Source: JANNPJ01 sp035474375 (GTDB taxonomy: Bacteria; Actinomycetota; Actinomycetes; Actinomycetales; Kineosporiaceae). From it: a DNA stretch of 64,000 nt. The stretch is from assembly GCA_035474375.1 (NCBI GenBank), contig DATINJ010000382.1:1-64000 (forward strand). The letters run 5' to 3'. Of this stretch, positions 29,691 through 37,995 are shown one piece after another. Within the stretch, counting starts at the first letter, position 1. Each line of letters starts with the position of its first letter. Made by a program: the position numbers and the translations under genes. The notes beneath the pieces were generated by a model that saw only the letters and a program-made list of their open reading frames with translations, was not told the DNA's origin and did no database searches.

Positions 29691-29804
29691 ATGTCGGCGA
29701 AAACGTGCGAGGTGAAGGGTTGGATCAGAATCGTCGGCTTCGAGGGTCTGCGGGGAGAAGTTGCGGGTAGGAGCAGGCAGAGCCGGTCGGCATCGGTCCA
29801 GTAG
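29691..29804 (+). CDS. Candidate leaderless small protein
   Basis: This 37-residue ORF (MSAKTCEVKGWIRIVGFEG...) starts six bases after a TATTCT hexamer and 40 bp after paired TTATCCACAG boxes. It ends where a 17-bp tandem array starts. It may be a real small basic protein, a leader peptide of the CpaB/CpaE-like operon 90 bp downstream, or only a by-product of a long leader. No homologue is known to me. Confidence 0.3.
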   Translation: MSAKTCEVKGWIRIVGFEGLRGEVAGRSRQSRSASVQ

Positions 29805-29871
29805 TGCAGATGATCCGGCAATGCAGATGATCCGACGATGCAGATGATCCGGCGGCTCAGGTAGTCCGGCG
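29804..29871. repeat. Four 17-bp tandem repeats
   Basis: Units at 29804, 29821, 29838 and 29855; the middle two read ATGCAGATGATCCGACG and ATGCAGATGATCCGGCG. The fourth is diverged. The array lies just before the Shine-Dalgarno of the next gene. Confidence 0.85.
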
Positions 29872-29894
29872 GGGCAGACAGAGGGGGCACCTCA

Positions 29895-30581
29895 ATGACG
29901 CTGACCGGTACCGCCGCGCCACTCAGCGAGCTCACGGCGCCTCGGCTGAGACGACCTTCGTGGCGCGATCCCCGATTGTTGATCGGGCTCGTCCTGCTGC
30001 TCACCTCGGTAGCTCTCGGTGCCAGGGTGGTGGCGTTGGCCGATCGCACCGAACCGGTCTACGCGGCGCGGGTCACCCTTCCGTCCGGAACACCGCTTAC
30101 CTCCGACGCGCTGAAGGTCGTCCGGTTTCGGCTCACGGGCACGGCGGCCGGCTACCTGGACGCGCGGCACCCCCTGCCGGCGGGCCAGGTCATGGTCCGG
30201 CCGGTCGGTGCCGGGGAACTCGTCCCACTCACCTCGATCGCCTCGGCCGGTCAACTCTTGGTCCGGCCGGTGAGCATCCCGATCGACGCTGATCCGCCAC
30301 GCGGGCTGGCTCCCGGTGGCGTGGTGGACCTCTGGGCCTCCGCCAAGCGCCGGGACGACGTGGGCGGTGGATATGACCCGCCCGAACAAATCGCCCATGC
30401 GGTCGAGGTCTTCGACCTGCGCATCCCGGGCGCTGGGCTGTCGGCGAGCCGCACCGGATCCGTCGAGGTGCTGCTGAGTTCCGAGGATCTCGCGCCGGTG
30501 CTGGATGCGCTGGCGAACCAGGCACGAGTGGCGGTCTTGCCGGTGCCCGGCCTGATCGCTCGCGATCAGGAGCAGCGATGA
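29895..30581 (+). CDS. SAF-domain (CpaB/RcpC-like) membrane protein
   Basis: The 228-residue protein has one membrane segment at about residues 28-47 and an SAF domain at about 53-115 (VTLPSGTPLTSDALKVVRFRL). In Tad/Flp systems CpaB/RcpC proteins act in pilus assembly at the envelope; actinobacterial SAF proteins are usually linked to Tad genes. GAGGGGG is upstream of the ATG. It is coupled by four bases to a CpaE-like ATPase. The rest of the Tad set is 22 kb away. Confidence 0.75.
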   Translation: MTLTGTAAPLSELTAPRLRRPSWRDPRLLIGLVLLLTSVALGARVVALADRTEPVYAARVTLPSGTPLTSDALKVVRFRLTGTAAGYLDARHPLPAGQVMVRPVGAGELVPLTSIASAGQLLVRPVSIPIDADPPRGLAPGGVVDLWASAKRRDDVGGGYDPPEQIAHAVEVFDLRIPGAGLSASRTGSVEVLLSSEDLAPVLDALANQARVAVLPVPGLIARDQEQR

Positions 30582-31954
30582 GTCGTACCGGGGCAACACT
30601 GACTGTCCTGACCGCCGTTGTCGGCGACGGCGAGGCTCCGTTGGTCTCCGGCCTGGAACGCTCCTCGGCCGGTGTCCAGGTCGTCCGCCGATGCGCTGAT
30701 CTGGTCGAACTGTTGTCGGCGGCAGCAGCCGGGTTGGCCCGAGCGGTCGTGCTGTCCGCGGATCTGCAACGCCTGGATCGCGACGCGATAGCCCAGCTGA
30801 CCGCGGTTGGCGTGGCCGTGATCGGGCTGTTCGATCCGAAGGACGCTGCGGCCGCCCGAAGGCTGGCCGATCTCGGAGTGCAGCAGGTGTTGCCGGCTGA
30901 CACCCCGACCGAGGAGATCGCCGCAGCGGTGACGTCAGCCGTCGCGGATCTTTCCGATCACCAGGCCCGAGCCGCTCGAAGTCGGTTGGGGATAGCGGAT
31001 CCGGGCCTTGCGGCGCCGGCTCCGCCGAGCAGGCGTCGGGCCGGGTCGGTGCCGTCGGCTCGGCCGCCGGGCCGGGTGGTCGCCGTCTGGGGCCCGGTCG
31101 GCGGACCCGGAAGGACGACGGTCGCAGTCACGCTCGCCGCCGAACTGGCGGCGGCCGGTCACGAGACCTTGCTGGTGGACGCCGACACGTACGGCGCGAG
31201 CGTGGCTCAGTCGCTGGGCCTGCTGGACGAGTCGGCAGGCCTCGCCGCGGCTGCTCGGGCTGCGAACCAGGGCGCCCTGGACGTTCCCCGGCTCGCCGAG
31301 TTCGCGCCCTATGCCGGGGCGCGATTGCGCGTACTCACCGGACTTCCGCAGTCTCGTCGCTGGCCGGAACTGCGCTCCGCCGCGCTGGACACGGTCTGGC
31401 AGCACGCTCGCCGACTGGCAACCTGGACGGTGATCGATGCCGGATTCGGCTTGGAAGCGGACGAGGAGATGATGTTCGACACCGCTGCTCCACGCCGGCA
31501 CGGGGCCACCCTCTCCGCGGTGACCAGCGCAGATCTGGTCATCGCCGTCGGTGCCGCCGAGCCACTGGGGCTGCAACGTCTGCTCAGCGGGCTGCAAGAT
31601 CTTGCCGAGGTCGTACCGGCCGGCTCGCCGCTCAAAGTGGTGGTGACGAAAGTCCGTGACGCCGCGGTCGGGGCGAACGCCGAACAACGGGTTCGGGAGG
31701 CGTTGGACCGCTATGCCGGGGTCCGGGACGTGGTGCTGATCCCAGACGATCGGGCGGTACTGGACGCGGCCATGCTGGCTGGTCGGTCGCTCACCGAGCA
31801 TGCGCCGACCGCACCGGCGTGCCGGCCGCTGACCGAACTTGCGAGCCACCTGGCCGCCGAGGCCGGCCTGCGTCACGATCAAGGGCGATCCGGCGGACGT
31901 CTCGGTCGAGGGGGACGGCGGCGCGGCCCGCGCCGGGCCCGCCGCTCAGCCTGA
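30578..31954 (+). CDS. CpaE-like MinD/ParA-family ATPase
   Basis: The 458-residue protein has a receiver-like N-terminal domain (about 1-130) and a MinD/ParA ATPase domain from about 165. Its P-loop reads GPVGGPGRTT, followed by LLVDADTYGASVAQSLG. The canonical Lys of the deviant Walker A is not at the usual place, and Arg replaces the second one. CpaE/TadZ localises the Tad machinery, usually to the cell pole. It overlaps the SAF gene by four bases. The C-terminal tail is Arg-rich. Confidence 0.78.
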   Translation: MSRTGATLTVLTAVVGDGEAPLVSGLERSSAGVQVVRRCADLVELLSAAAAGLARAVVLSADLQRLDRDAIAQLTAVGVAVIGLFDPKDAAAARRLADLGVQQVLPADTPTEEIAAAVTSAVADLSDHQARAARSRLGIADPGLAAPAPPSRRRAGSVPSARPPGRVVAVWGPVGGPGRTTVAVTLAAELAAAGHETLLVDADTYGASVAQSLGLLDESAGLAAAARAANQGALDVPRLAEFAPYAGARLRVLTGLPQSRRWPELRSAALDTVWQHARRLATWTVIDAGFGLEADEEMMFDTAAPRRHGATLSAVTSADLVIAVGAAEPLGLQRLLSGLQDLAEVVPAGSPLKVVVTKVRDAAVGANAEQRVREALDRYAGVRDVVLIPDDRAVLDAAMLAGRSLTEHAPTAPACRPLTELASHLAAEAGLRHDQGRSGGRLGRGGRRRGPRRARRSA

Positions 31955-31976
31955 CCCCTGGCTGGCGATCGATCGG

Positions 31977-32036
31977 CCGAGGGTCAGCCGGGAGGGCCGA
32001 GGGTCAGCCGGGAGGGCCGAAGGTCAGCCGGGAGGG
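31977..32036. repeat. Three 20-bp tandem repeats
   Basis: CCGAGGGTCAGCCGGGAGGG occurs at 31977, 31997 and (one substitution) 32017, between the CpaE-like gene and the HAD gene. Confidence 0.9.
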
Positions 32037-32063
32037 GTTGCCTCGGTCGGTGGCCTGGCGACC

Positions 32064-32069
32064 TACGAT
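32064..32069 (+). promoter_or_regulatory. -10 element of the HAD gene
   Basis: TACGAT six bases before GTG 32076; the leaderless pattern. Confidence 0.5.
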
Positions 32070-32075
32070 GCCGGA

Positions 32076-32726
32076 GTGTCCACACCTGAGAGTGCCCCAT
32101 CGCAGCTGCGCGGTCTGATCATGGATTGGGGCGGTGTGCTGACCGCCCCGATCGACGAGGCGACGGCGGCCTGGGCTCGGCACGAGGGGATCGACCTGGA
32201 GCTCTACCGAACGGTGATGCGCAGCTGGATCGACGTTTCGTCGTCCCCAATTCATGATCTTGAGCGTGGCGAGCTGAGCCCGGACGAGTTCGAGCGTTTG
32301 CTGGCCGAAGGATTCCGCGAGCGCGGTGTGGCAGTGGTCGCCGACGGGTTGCTGGCCCGGATGCTGGGCGGGCTGCGCGAACTCTCCGACGACATGGTGA
32401 ATCTGATCCGAAGAGCTCGACGGCAGGGGGTAAAGACCGCGTTGCTGTCCAACTCGTGGGGCGAGCACTACCCGGAACATCTGTGGGTCGGGGCTTTCGA
32501 CGCGGTCGTGATCTCGGGCCGGGTGGGCATGCGGAAGCCGGACGAGGAGATCTTCCGGCACACCGCCGACCTGTTGCAGCTGGAGCCCGGGCAATGCGTG
32601 ATGGTGGACGATCTCGCGGCGAACATCCACGGTGCGGTGGCGGCCGGGATGGTCGGCGTCCTGCATGTGAGTTATGCGCAGACCCTCGAAGAGCTAGAGG
32701 TGCTGTTCGACCTCCCGCTCCAGTGA
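32076..32726 (+). CDS. HAD-superfamily hydrolase (IA, variant 3)
   Basis: The 216-residue protein has HAD motifs I (LIMDWGGVLT), II (ALLSNSW), III (MRKPDEEIF) and IV (VMVDDLAANIHGA). In motif I the second Asp of the usual DxD is Gly (DWGG), as in epoxide-hydrolase N-terminal phosphatase-type HADs. Substrates are probably small phosphoesters. GTG 32076 is selected because a TACGAT hexamer lies six bases upstream and the longer frame runs through a tandem repeat. Confidence 0.85.
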   Translation: MSTPESAPSQLRGLIMDWGGVLTAPIDEATAAWARHEGIDLELYRTVMRSWIDVSSSPIHDLERGELSPDEFERLLAEGFRERGVAVVADGLLARMLGGLRELSDDMVNLIRRARRQGVKTALLSNSWGEHYPEHLWVGAFDAVVISGRVGMRKPDEEIFRHTADLLQLEPGQCVMVDDLAANIHGAVAAGMVGVLHVSYAQTLEELEVLFDLPLQ

Positions 32727-32764
32727 CGGTCGCCGCTGATCCGAGGACCAGCGGCGACGGCCGG

Positions 32765-33307
32765 TCAGCGAACGACGAGCTGGAGCAGCAGCAGTTCCGG
32801 TCGATGCAGTTCGACGGCGTAGACCCCGGGATCCTTCACCGTGAAGTCCACGGTCAGGGGAACCCCCGGGGTGATCTCCTGCTCGATCTCCACCCCGTGC
32901 ACATGCAGGATGTTCGCGGTATCTGTGGTGACGATGAGTTTCACCCGGTCACCGACCGAGATGGACTTCCGGCCGGGAGCCGGGGTAACGGTCCGTCCCT
33001 TCACCGAGATCTTCAGCACCGTGAGCGGCTTGGGTACAGCAGCCGCGCTCGGTGGCGTGGCCGCTCCAGCCACGGCAGACGCCGGCGGGGCCGCTGAGGA
33101 GCCAGCCGAAACGGTCGCCGCCGGGGTGCCCGCGGAGCCGCTGGGCGCTGTCGTCGAAGTAGTGGAACTTGTTGCAGTGGAGGGTGTTTCGGACGATCCA
33201 CCGGAACATGCCGAGGCTCCGACCAGGGCGCAGCCGAGGATTACCGCGGAGGCCGCCGTCGCGCGCCGGCCTGGCCCGCTGATCTTGCCCAGATTCCGCG
33301 CTGACAT
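32765..33307 (-). CDS. Putative lipoprotein with cupredoxin-like domain
   Basis: The 180-residue protein has a signal sequence ending near GASAC (lipobox-like Cys), a Ser/Thr/Ala-rich linker and a C-terminal domain of about 85 residues. That domain reads ILHVHGVEIEQEITPG...FTVKDPGVYAVELHR and resembles EfeO/cupredoxin-like folds. Copper ligands cannot be confirmed: two His residues are visible but no Cys. ATG 33307 follows AGGAGGA at eight bases. It may bind metal or shape the envelope. It converges with the HAD gene. Confidence 0.7.
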   Translation of the reverse strand: MSARNLGKISGPGRRATAASAVILGCALVGASACSGGSSETPSTATSSTTSTTAPSGSAGTPAATVSAGSSAAPPASAVAGAATPPSAAAVPKPLTVLKISVKGRTVTPAPGRKSISVGDRVKLIVTTDTANILHVHGVEIEQEITPGVPLTVDFTVKDPGVYAVELHRPELLLLQLVVR

Positions 33308-33452
33308 CCGGTGATTCCTCCTGTTGAGCCGATCCTGGACGGACGCTGGTGAATTGGCCGGGGCTCCCGCTCGAGCTGGAGTCCGCGTGCGACGATAGCC
33401 CGGACCCGCGATCCGGCCGCAGCCGGAGCCCAATTGCCCAGGAGGACTGTCG

Positions 33453-34940
33453 GTGACCGATCGGCTCTCGTCGCTGGACGTCTCCTTTCTCTATCTCGAG
33501 CAGCCGACGACGACGATGCACGTCGGATCCTTGATGATCTTCCGCGTGCCGGCGGGGGGCCTCGATGTCGACCGGCTCACCCGACACGTAGGGTCACGGA
33601 TCGCCTTCGTCCCGCGATACCGGCAGCGGATCCGCTCGATCCCGGGGCGGATCGCGAACCCGGTCTGGGTGGACGACGAGCACTTCGATCTGAGCTATCA
33701 CATCCGCCGATCCGCGTTGCCCAAGCCCGGCAACGACGCCCAACTCGAAGAACTGGTCGCCCGACTGCAGTCCCGGCCGCTCGATCGGCGCCGTCCGCTC
33801 TGGGAGCTCTACCTGGTCGAAGGGCTCAGCGACGGCCGATTCGCATTGGTCAGCAAGGTCCATCAGGCGCTTGTGGACGGCGTCCGCACGGTCGACCTCG
33901 GGCAGGTGATCCTCGACGACTCGGCCGAGACCGCCGAGCCGCCCGCCTTCAACTGGAAACCCACCGCAGAGCCCACCTCGCTGGAACTGCTCTTCGGCGC
34001 GGTCGTCGATTCGGTGCAGCGCCCCGGTCAACTGGTGGACGTCGTCCGGCACGGGCTCGGGGACGTCCGTGATACCGCCGCGATCACCGCACGCTCCGCG
34101 GCCCGGGTGGCCAATGCAGTTCGTCAGGCCGCCGGCAGCCCGCCGAAGAGCCCGTTGACCAGTGCGGTGACGCCGGACCGCCGGTACGCCATGATCACCA
34201 CTGACCTGGACGACTACCGGACGATCCGAGCCAGGCTGGCCGCCGCAGCACCGGCCAAGGCGCCCGCTCGCAAGTCCAGGAGCACCCGGACGGCCCGGGT
34301 CGCCGGGCCGCCGAATCCGCCACCCGATCAGGTCACCGTCAACGACGTCGTCCTCGCGGTGCTGGCGGGTGCGCTGCGGGCGTGGCTACTGGCTCGCGGT
34401 GAACCGGTCCCGACCGGCAGCATCGTCCGGACGCTGGTGCCGATGAGTGTCCGGGTCGATGACCCCGAGGCAGCCGGCGCGATTGGCAGCCGAGTGGATT
34501 CGATCTTGATCGACCTGCCCACCGGCGAGGCCAGCCCTCGGATGCGGTTGCACCAGATTTCCTACCAGACCAAGGGGCACCGGGAGACCGGGCAGGCCGT
34601 GGCCGCTCCGACCCTCGCCGGGATCGCCGGATTCGCCCCGCCCACGCTGCATTCGCTCGGCGCGCGAGTGGCCAGCGGCCTGTCCCGGCGGATGTTTCAC
34701 CTGGTGGTGACCAACGTGCCCGGACCACAGCAACCGCTGTACGTGGACGGCGCCCAGATGCTGGCTACCTACCCGGTGGTACCGCTCGCCGCCGGGCAGG
34801 CCCTGAGTATCGGCCTGACCTCGTACGCCGGGAAGGTTTACTACGGTCTGAACGCTGATCGAGAGGCGATGCCGGACGTCGACGTCGTTGGCCAGTGCAT
34901 CCTCGATGCGCTGGCCGAACTACGGGAGGCGGTTCGATGA
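33453..34940 (+). CDS. WS/DGAT-family acyltransferase with variant HQxxxDG motif
   Basis: Wax ester synthase/diacylglycerol acyltransferases esterify fatty alcohols or diacylglycerol with acyl-CoA. The 495-residue length is normal. The active-site region reads KVHQALVDG, with H137, Q138, D142 and G143, so the second His of the HHxxxDG motif is Gln. The C-terminal NDVVLAVLAGALR and VTNVPGPQQPLY motifs are intact. GTG 33453 follows AGGAGG at seven bases. It is coupled to a patatin gene, suggesting storage-lipid synthesis and turnover. Confidence 0.88.
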   Translation: MTDRLSSLDVSFLYLEQPTTTMHVGSLMIFRVPAGGLDVDRLTRHVGSRIAFVPRYRQRIRSIPGRIANPVWVDDEHFDLSYHIRRSALPKPGNDAQLEELVARLQSRPLDRRRPLWELYLVEGLSDGRFALVSKVHQALVDGVRTVDLGQVILDDSAETAEPPAFNWKPTAEPTSLELLFGAVVDSVQRPGQLVDVVRHGLGDVRDTAAITARSAARVANAVRQAAGSPPKSPLTSAVTPDRRYAMITTDLDDYRTIRARLAAAAPAKAPARKSRSTRTARVAGPPNPPPDQVTVNDVVLAVLAGALRAWLLARGEPVPTGSIVRTLVPMSVRVDDPEAAGAIGSRVDSILIDLPTGEASPRMRLHQISYQTKGHRETGQAVAAPTLAGIAGFAPPTLHSLGARVASGLSRRMFHLVVTNVPGPQQPLYVDGAQMLATYPVVPLAAGQALSIGLTSYAGKVYYGLNADREAMPDVDVVGQCILDALAELREAVR

Positions 34941-36100
34941 TTCATCGGCGAGTGAACCCGAATTTCGCCCAGCGAGCTGCCATCCGGGCAACCGGATTGA
35001 CCTCCGTGGGGCAGGCTGCGTCCGTCGTCCGGCTCGCCGTCCCCGGCACCGCCCGAGCCGGGTCAGGAGGCCGCTGGGGGCTCGTCCTCGGCGGCGGTGG
35101 GGTGCTCGGCGCGGCCTGGTTGGTCGGAGCTCTGGAAGCGCTGGAGCGCTCGCGTGGCATTGATGTTCGGCAGGCCGAGGTGATCCTCGGGACCTCCGCC
35201 GGATCGGTGATCGGTGCCCTGCTCGCGACCGGTGTCTCGGTGGCCGACCTACGGGCCCAGCAGCTGGGCGAGCAGGATCCGACCGCCGAGCTGACCGCTC
35301 GGCTGGCCGGGGTGGCTTTCGACCCGGAACAACCAGCTGGCTCGGCGCTCCCGCCGCGCCCTCGGTTGCGACCGGGAAGCACCGCTCTGCTGCGAAACAA
35401 CCGTGGATCGCTGCGGGAGATCCCACGCTCCACCCTGCTGGCCGGGCTGGCACCGGCCGGTCGAGGCAAGATGGTGGGCGTTGCCCGGTTGATCGAGGCG
35501 TTCGCGCCGGTCGGTGAATGGGCGCCGCATCCCGGCTACCGTGCGGTGGCCCTGGACTACGAAACCGGCCGCCGGGTGGTCTTCGGCGCCGACCAGGCGC
35601 CACCCGCGGGCCTGTCTGCCGCCGTCCTGGCCTCCTGCGCCATCCCCGGCTGGTTCGAACCGGTGACGATCGGTGGACGGCGGTACGTCGACGGCGGGAT
35701 GTGGTCGGCCAACAACGTCGACCTGCTCGCGGACTCCGGCCTCGACGAGATCTTCGTTCTCGCACCGATGGCCTCCGCGGCCTACGATGCTCCGGGGGAC
35801 TGGCGGGCACGGGTGGAGCGACGGCTCCGGGTGGCCAGTACCCGCCGTTGCCTGGCAGAAGCCCGCATGGTGCAGCTGAAGGGCACGGCCGTGACCGTTC
35901 TCGGCCCTGGTCCGGAGGATCTGCAGTTGATGGGTTACAACTTGATGGCTCCAGAACGTCGGCGGGTGGTGCTGGAAAGCGCGGTCCGGACCGGCCTGGT
36001 GGCCTTCGCCGACCCGCCGATCGTTGAGCCGTCGGCTGAACTCCCCGCCGAGCCATTGCTCGCCTTCGATCTCGACGTGAACCGGAGTGAACACGGATGA
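34937..36100 (+). CDS. Patatin-like phospholipase
   Basis: The 387-residue protein has the glycine-rich oxyanion motif LGGGGVLGAAW, the nucleophile elbow GTSAG with S87, and the catalytic Asp in YVDGGMWS (D252), forming the Ser-Asp dyad. Patatins hydrolyse acyl lipids. The ATG overlaps the WS/DGAT stop by four bases and the stop overlaps the next gene by four bases, so this is the middle gene of a tight three-gene operon that builds and mobilises neutral lipids. Confidence 0.92.
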   Translation: MIHRRVNPNFAQRAAIRATGLTSVGQAASVVRLAVPGTARAGSGGRWGLVLGGGGVLGAAWLVGALEALERSRGIDVRQAEVILGTSAGSVIGALLATGVSVADLRAQQLGEQDPTAELTARLAGVAFDPEQPAGSALPPRPRLRPGSTALLRNNRGSLREIPRSTLLAGLAPAGRGKMVGVARLIEAFAPVGEWAPHPGYRAVALDYETGRRVVFGADQAPPAGLSAAVLASCAIPGWFEPVTIGGRRYVDGGMWSANNVDLLADSGLDEIFVLAPMASAAYDAPGDWRARVERRLRVASTRRCLAEARMVQLKGTAVTVLGPGPEDLQLMGYNLMAPERRRVVLESAVRTGLVAFADPPIVEPSAELPAEPLLAFDLDVNRSEHG

Positions 36101-36615
36101 CCCGGGTCTACGTCCCCACCACCCTGGTGGGACTGGCACGAGCGCAGAAGCTAGGCACCTTGAACGACCTTGACGATTCGGTAAACGCCGCAGATCCTCG
36201 AGTACCGGCCCACGCGGTGACCGGAGCCGTCCGCGAGTGGTACGTCGAGGGCAACCTCGAAGAGCTGGAGTACTCCGCCCTGATCGATGCGGCCGAGTCG
36301 TCGCTGCGGCTGCTCGCCCTCGAACCGCTCGCCCCCCGGCGTCGGGTCGTCGTCGCGGTCGACGTCCCGGAAGCCCTGGTTCTGCCCGGCGGCCAGGCTC
36401 GCTCGTCCGTCTGGATTGCCGGTTCGATCGAGCTGTCTCGGGTGGTCAGCGTGCACGTCGACGAGGTGGAGTCGGAAACCACGATCGTCGCCGCGGTCGA
36501 CGCGCTCGCCGCAGCCGCCGACGGTGACGACGACGCCCGCTTCCAACTCGACGAGGCGGAAGCCTGCGATCTGCTCTGGTACGACATCAGCGAGATCGAC
36601 GACCTGATCGGCTGA
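36097..36615 (+). CDS. DUF6912-type conserved protein
   Basis: The 172-residue protein starts MTRVYVPTTLVGL, continues with a helical domain (AHAVTGAVREWYVEGNLEELEYSALIDAAE) and ends in an acidic tail (LLWYDISEIDDL). I recognise it as a small actinobacterial conserved family without known function. It is coupled by ATGA overlap to the patatin gene, so it probably serves the same lipid process. Its stop is 9 bp from the stop of the convergent hydrolase gene. Confidence 0.7.
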   Translation: MTRVYVPTTLVGLARAQKLGTLNDLDDSVNAADPRVPAHAVTGAVREWYVEGNLEELEYSALIDAAESSLRLLALEPLAPRRRVVVAVDVPEALVLPGGQARSSVWIAGSIELSRVVSVHVDEVESETTIVAAVDALAAAADGDDDARFQLDEAEACDLLWYDISEIDDLIG

Positions 36616-36624
36616 TCTTCGAGC

Positions 36625-37473
36625 TCACCAGCTACTGAGGACCTGCTGGACCGCCGTGATGACCGCCTCGGGTGCCTCCCGCCGGGGCGAATGCCCGGCG
36701 TCCAGAGCGAGCACCTGAGCGCCTCCAGGGCAGGCCGCCACGCATCGGCGGGCACCGGCTCGAGAAACGATCCCGCCGCGGGCCGGCTCGCCACGGATGA
36801 TCAGTACCGGGCACCGCACCTCGGACAGCAAGGCCGGCAACGGCTCGCCCCAGTCCGTCGTCCGATCCAGATGCTCCAGGTCGACGGCTGCCTTGCTGCG
36901 CGCCCAGGGCTCCAGTTCGGCCTCCGGCCAGTCCGGATGGTTGGCCCGAACCCAGGCCACCCGGGAGGCGTGGTCACCGGACCGCAGGCCTCGGATCCAG
37001 GCCCGCATCTGCGCGCTGGAGTCGGCCCGCCGTAACGTGGTCCGGGCCGGGTCCTCCAGAATCAGGCCGCGGATCAGGTCCGGCCGGGCTGCGGCCAACC
37101 GCGCTGCGGTCAGCGCGCCCATCGAATGCCCGTAGGCGACCGCAGTGCGGTGCTCTCGACCGGCCAGCCGGGGCTGCCCGAGAGCGTCCAGGACGGCGAT
37201 CGCGGAGGTTGCATGGTCGGCGATCACGTACGTCCCGGCCCGAAGCGGGGTACCGCCGTGCGCCGGAGCATCCGGTGCCACCACCGTCCAGCGCCGCTCC
37301 AGGGCCGTGACCAGCGGCGCGAACACCTCCGACGAATCGGTCCAGCCGTGAAAGGCCAAAAGCGAGGGAGCGCCGGGCCGATCGATCTCGGCCGGCCAGA
37401 CCCGGATCTGCACCGGGCCGTCCGGGGCCCGCAGACGGACCGTTCTGGAGCCGGTTACCGTTCCGCCAGCCAC
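36625..37473 (-). CDS. Alpha/beta hydrolase
   Basis: The 282-residue protein has the nucleophile elbow GHSMG with S117, the HGWTDSSEVF oxyanion region and a C-terminal catalytic His in AGHSPRREAP. It is of the general alpha/beta-hydrolase type (esterase, lipase or haloperoxidase-like); the substrate is unknown. Its start lies within the last 19 bases of the upstream DUF2505 gene, indicating coupling. Confidence 0.88.
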   Translation of the reverse strand: MAGGTVTGSRTVRLRAPDGPVQIRVWPAEIDRPGAPSLLAFHGWTDSSEVFAPLVTALERRWTVVAPDAPAHGGTPLRAGTYVIADHATSAIAVLDALGQPRLAGREHRTAVAYGHSMGALTAARLAAARPDLIRGLILEDPARTTLRRADSSAQMRAWIRGLRSGDHASRVAWVRANHPDWPEAELEPWARSKAAVDLEHLDRTTDWGEPLPALLSEVRCPVLIIRGEPARGGIVSRAGARRCVAACPGGAQVLALDAGHSPRREAPEAVITAVQQVLSSW

Positions 37474-37949
37474 GCCTTACCGATCCGTTCTTCCGCGGTG
37501 ATCGCGGCACGCACGGCGGGTTCGGCGCTGCGCTCGATCTTGCCACCGATCAGTGGCACCCGGGCTTTCAGTTCGCCGTCCACAAGTTCGACGGTACCGG
37601 CGCCGGAAGCCGACAGCGAGAGCGTCGCGTTCATCCGAATCGGCGCCCCGCTCAGCTCCACCACCAGGGTGCCGGTGCGCGCCCCATCGGCCTGGGCGGG
37701 TCCCCAGGTCTCGGTCTGGGTGATGTTGATCTGCGCTCCGACCAGCGCACGGAAGGCATCTGGGACCTGGTCGGTGGGCAATGCCCGGCGGCTGGTGATG
37801 ATCGCGCCGCCGCCGTCCGTACTGATCTCCACTTCCCACGAAAGCGCACCAGTCTGGCCGAGTTTGCGATCTTGGAAGGCCTTGTCGGTGAGCATCGCGA
37901 AGACGTCCCCCGGTTCGGCGGCGTAGTGAATCTCGGCTGTCAGGCGCAC
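37455..37949 (-). CDS. DUF2505 protein
   Basis: The 164-residue protein has a START/SRPBCC-like pattern: beta strands with VRLTAEIHYAAEPGDVFAMLTDKAFQDRK and a long C-terminal helix. This matches the actinobacterial DUF2505 family, which probably binds a hydrophobic ligand. GTG 37949 is chosen because GAGGAG lies six bases upstream. It is divergent from gdh and coupled to an alpha/beta hydrolase, so the pair may handle a lipid-like compound. Confidence 0.82.
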   Translation of the reverse strand: MRLTAEIHYAAEPGDVFAMLTDKAFQDRKLGQTGALSWEVEISTDGGGAIITSRRALPTDQVPDAFRALVGAQINITQTETWGPAQADGARTGTLVVELSGAPIRMNATLSLSASGAGTVELVDGELKARVPLIGGKIERSAEPAVRAAITAEERIGKAWLAER

Positions 37950-37995
37950 GCGTGACTCCTCTCGGTGAGCGAAGGCGATCATTAAGTTCGGCAGG

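Noticed and set aside
29804..29871. CRISPR-like repeats at the 17-bp array
   Set aside because: Units are directly adjacent without spacers and too short for CRISPR.
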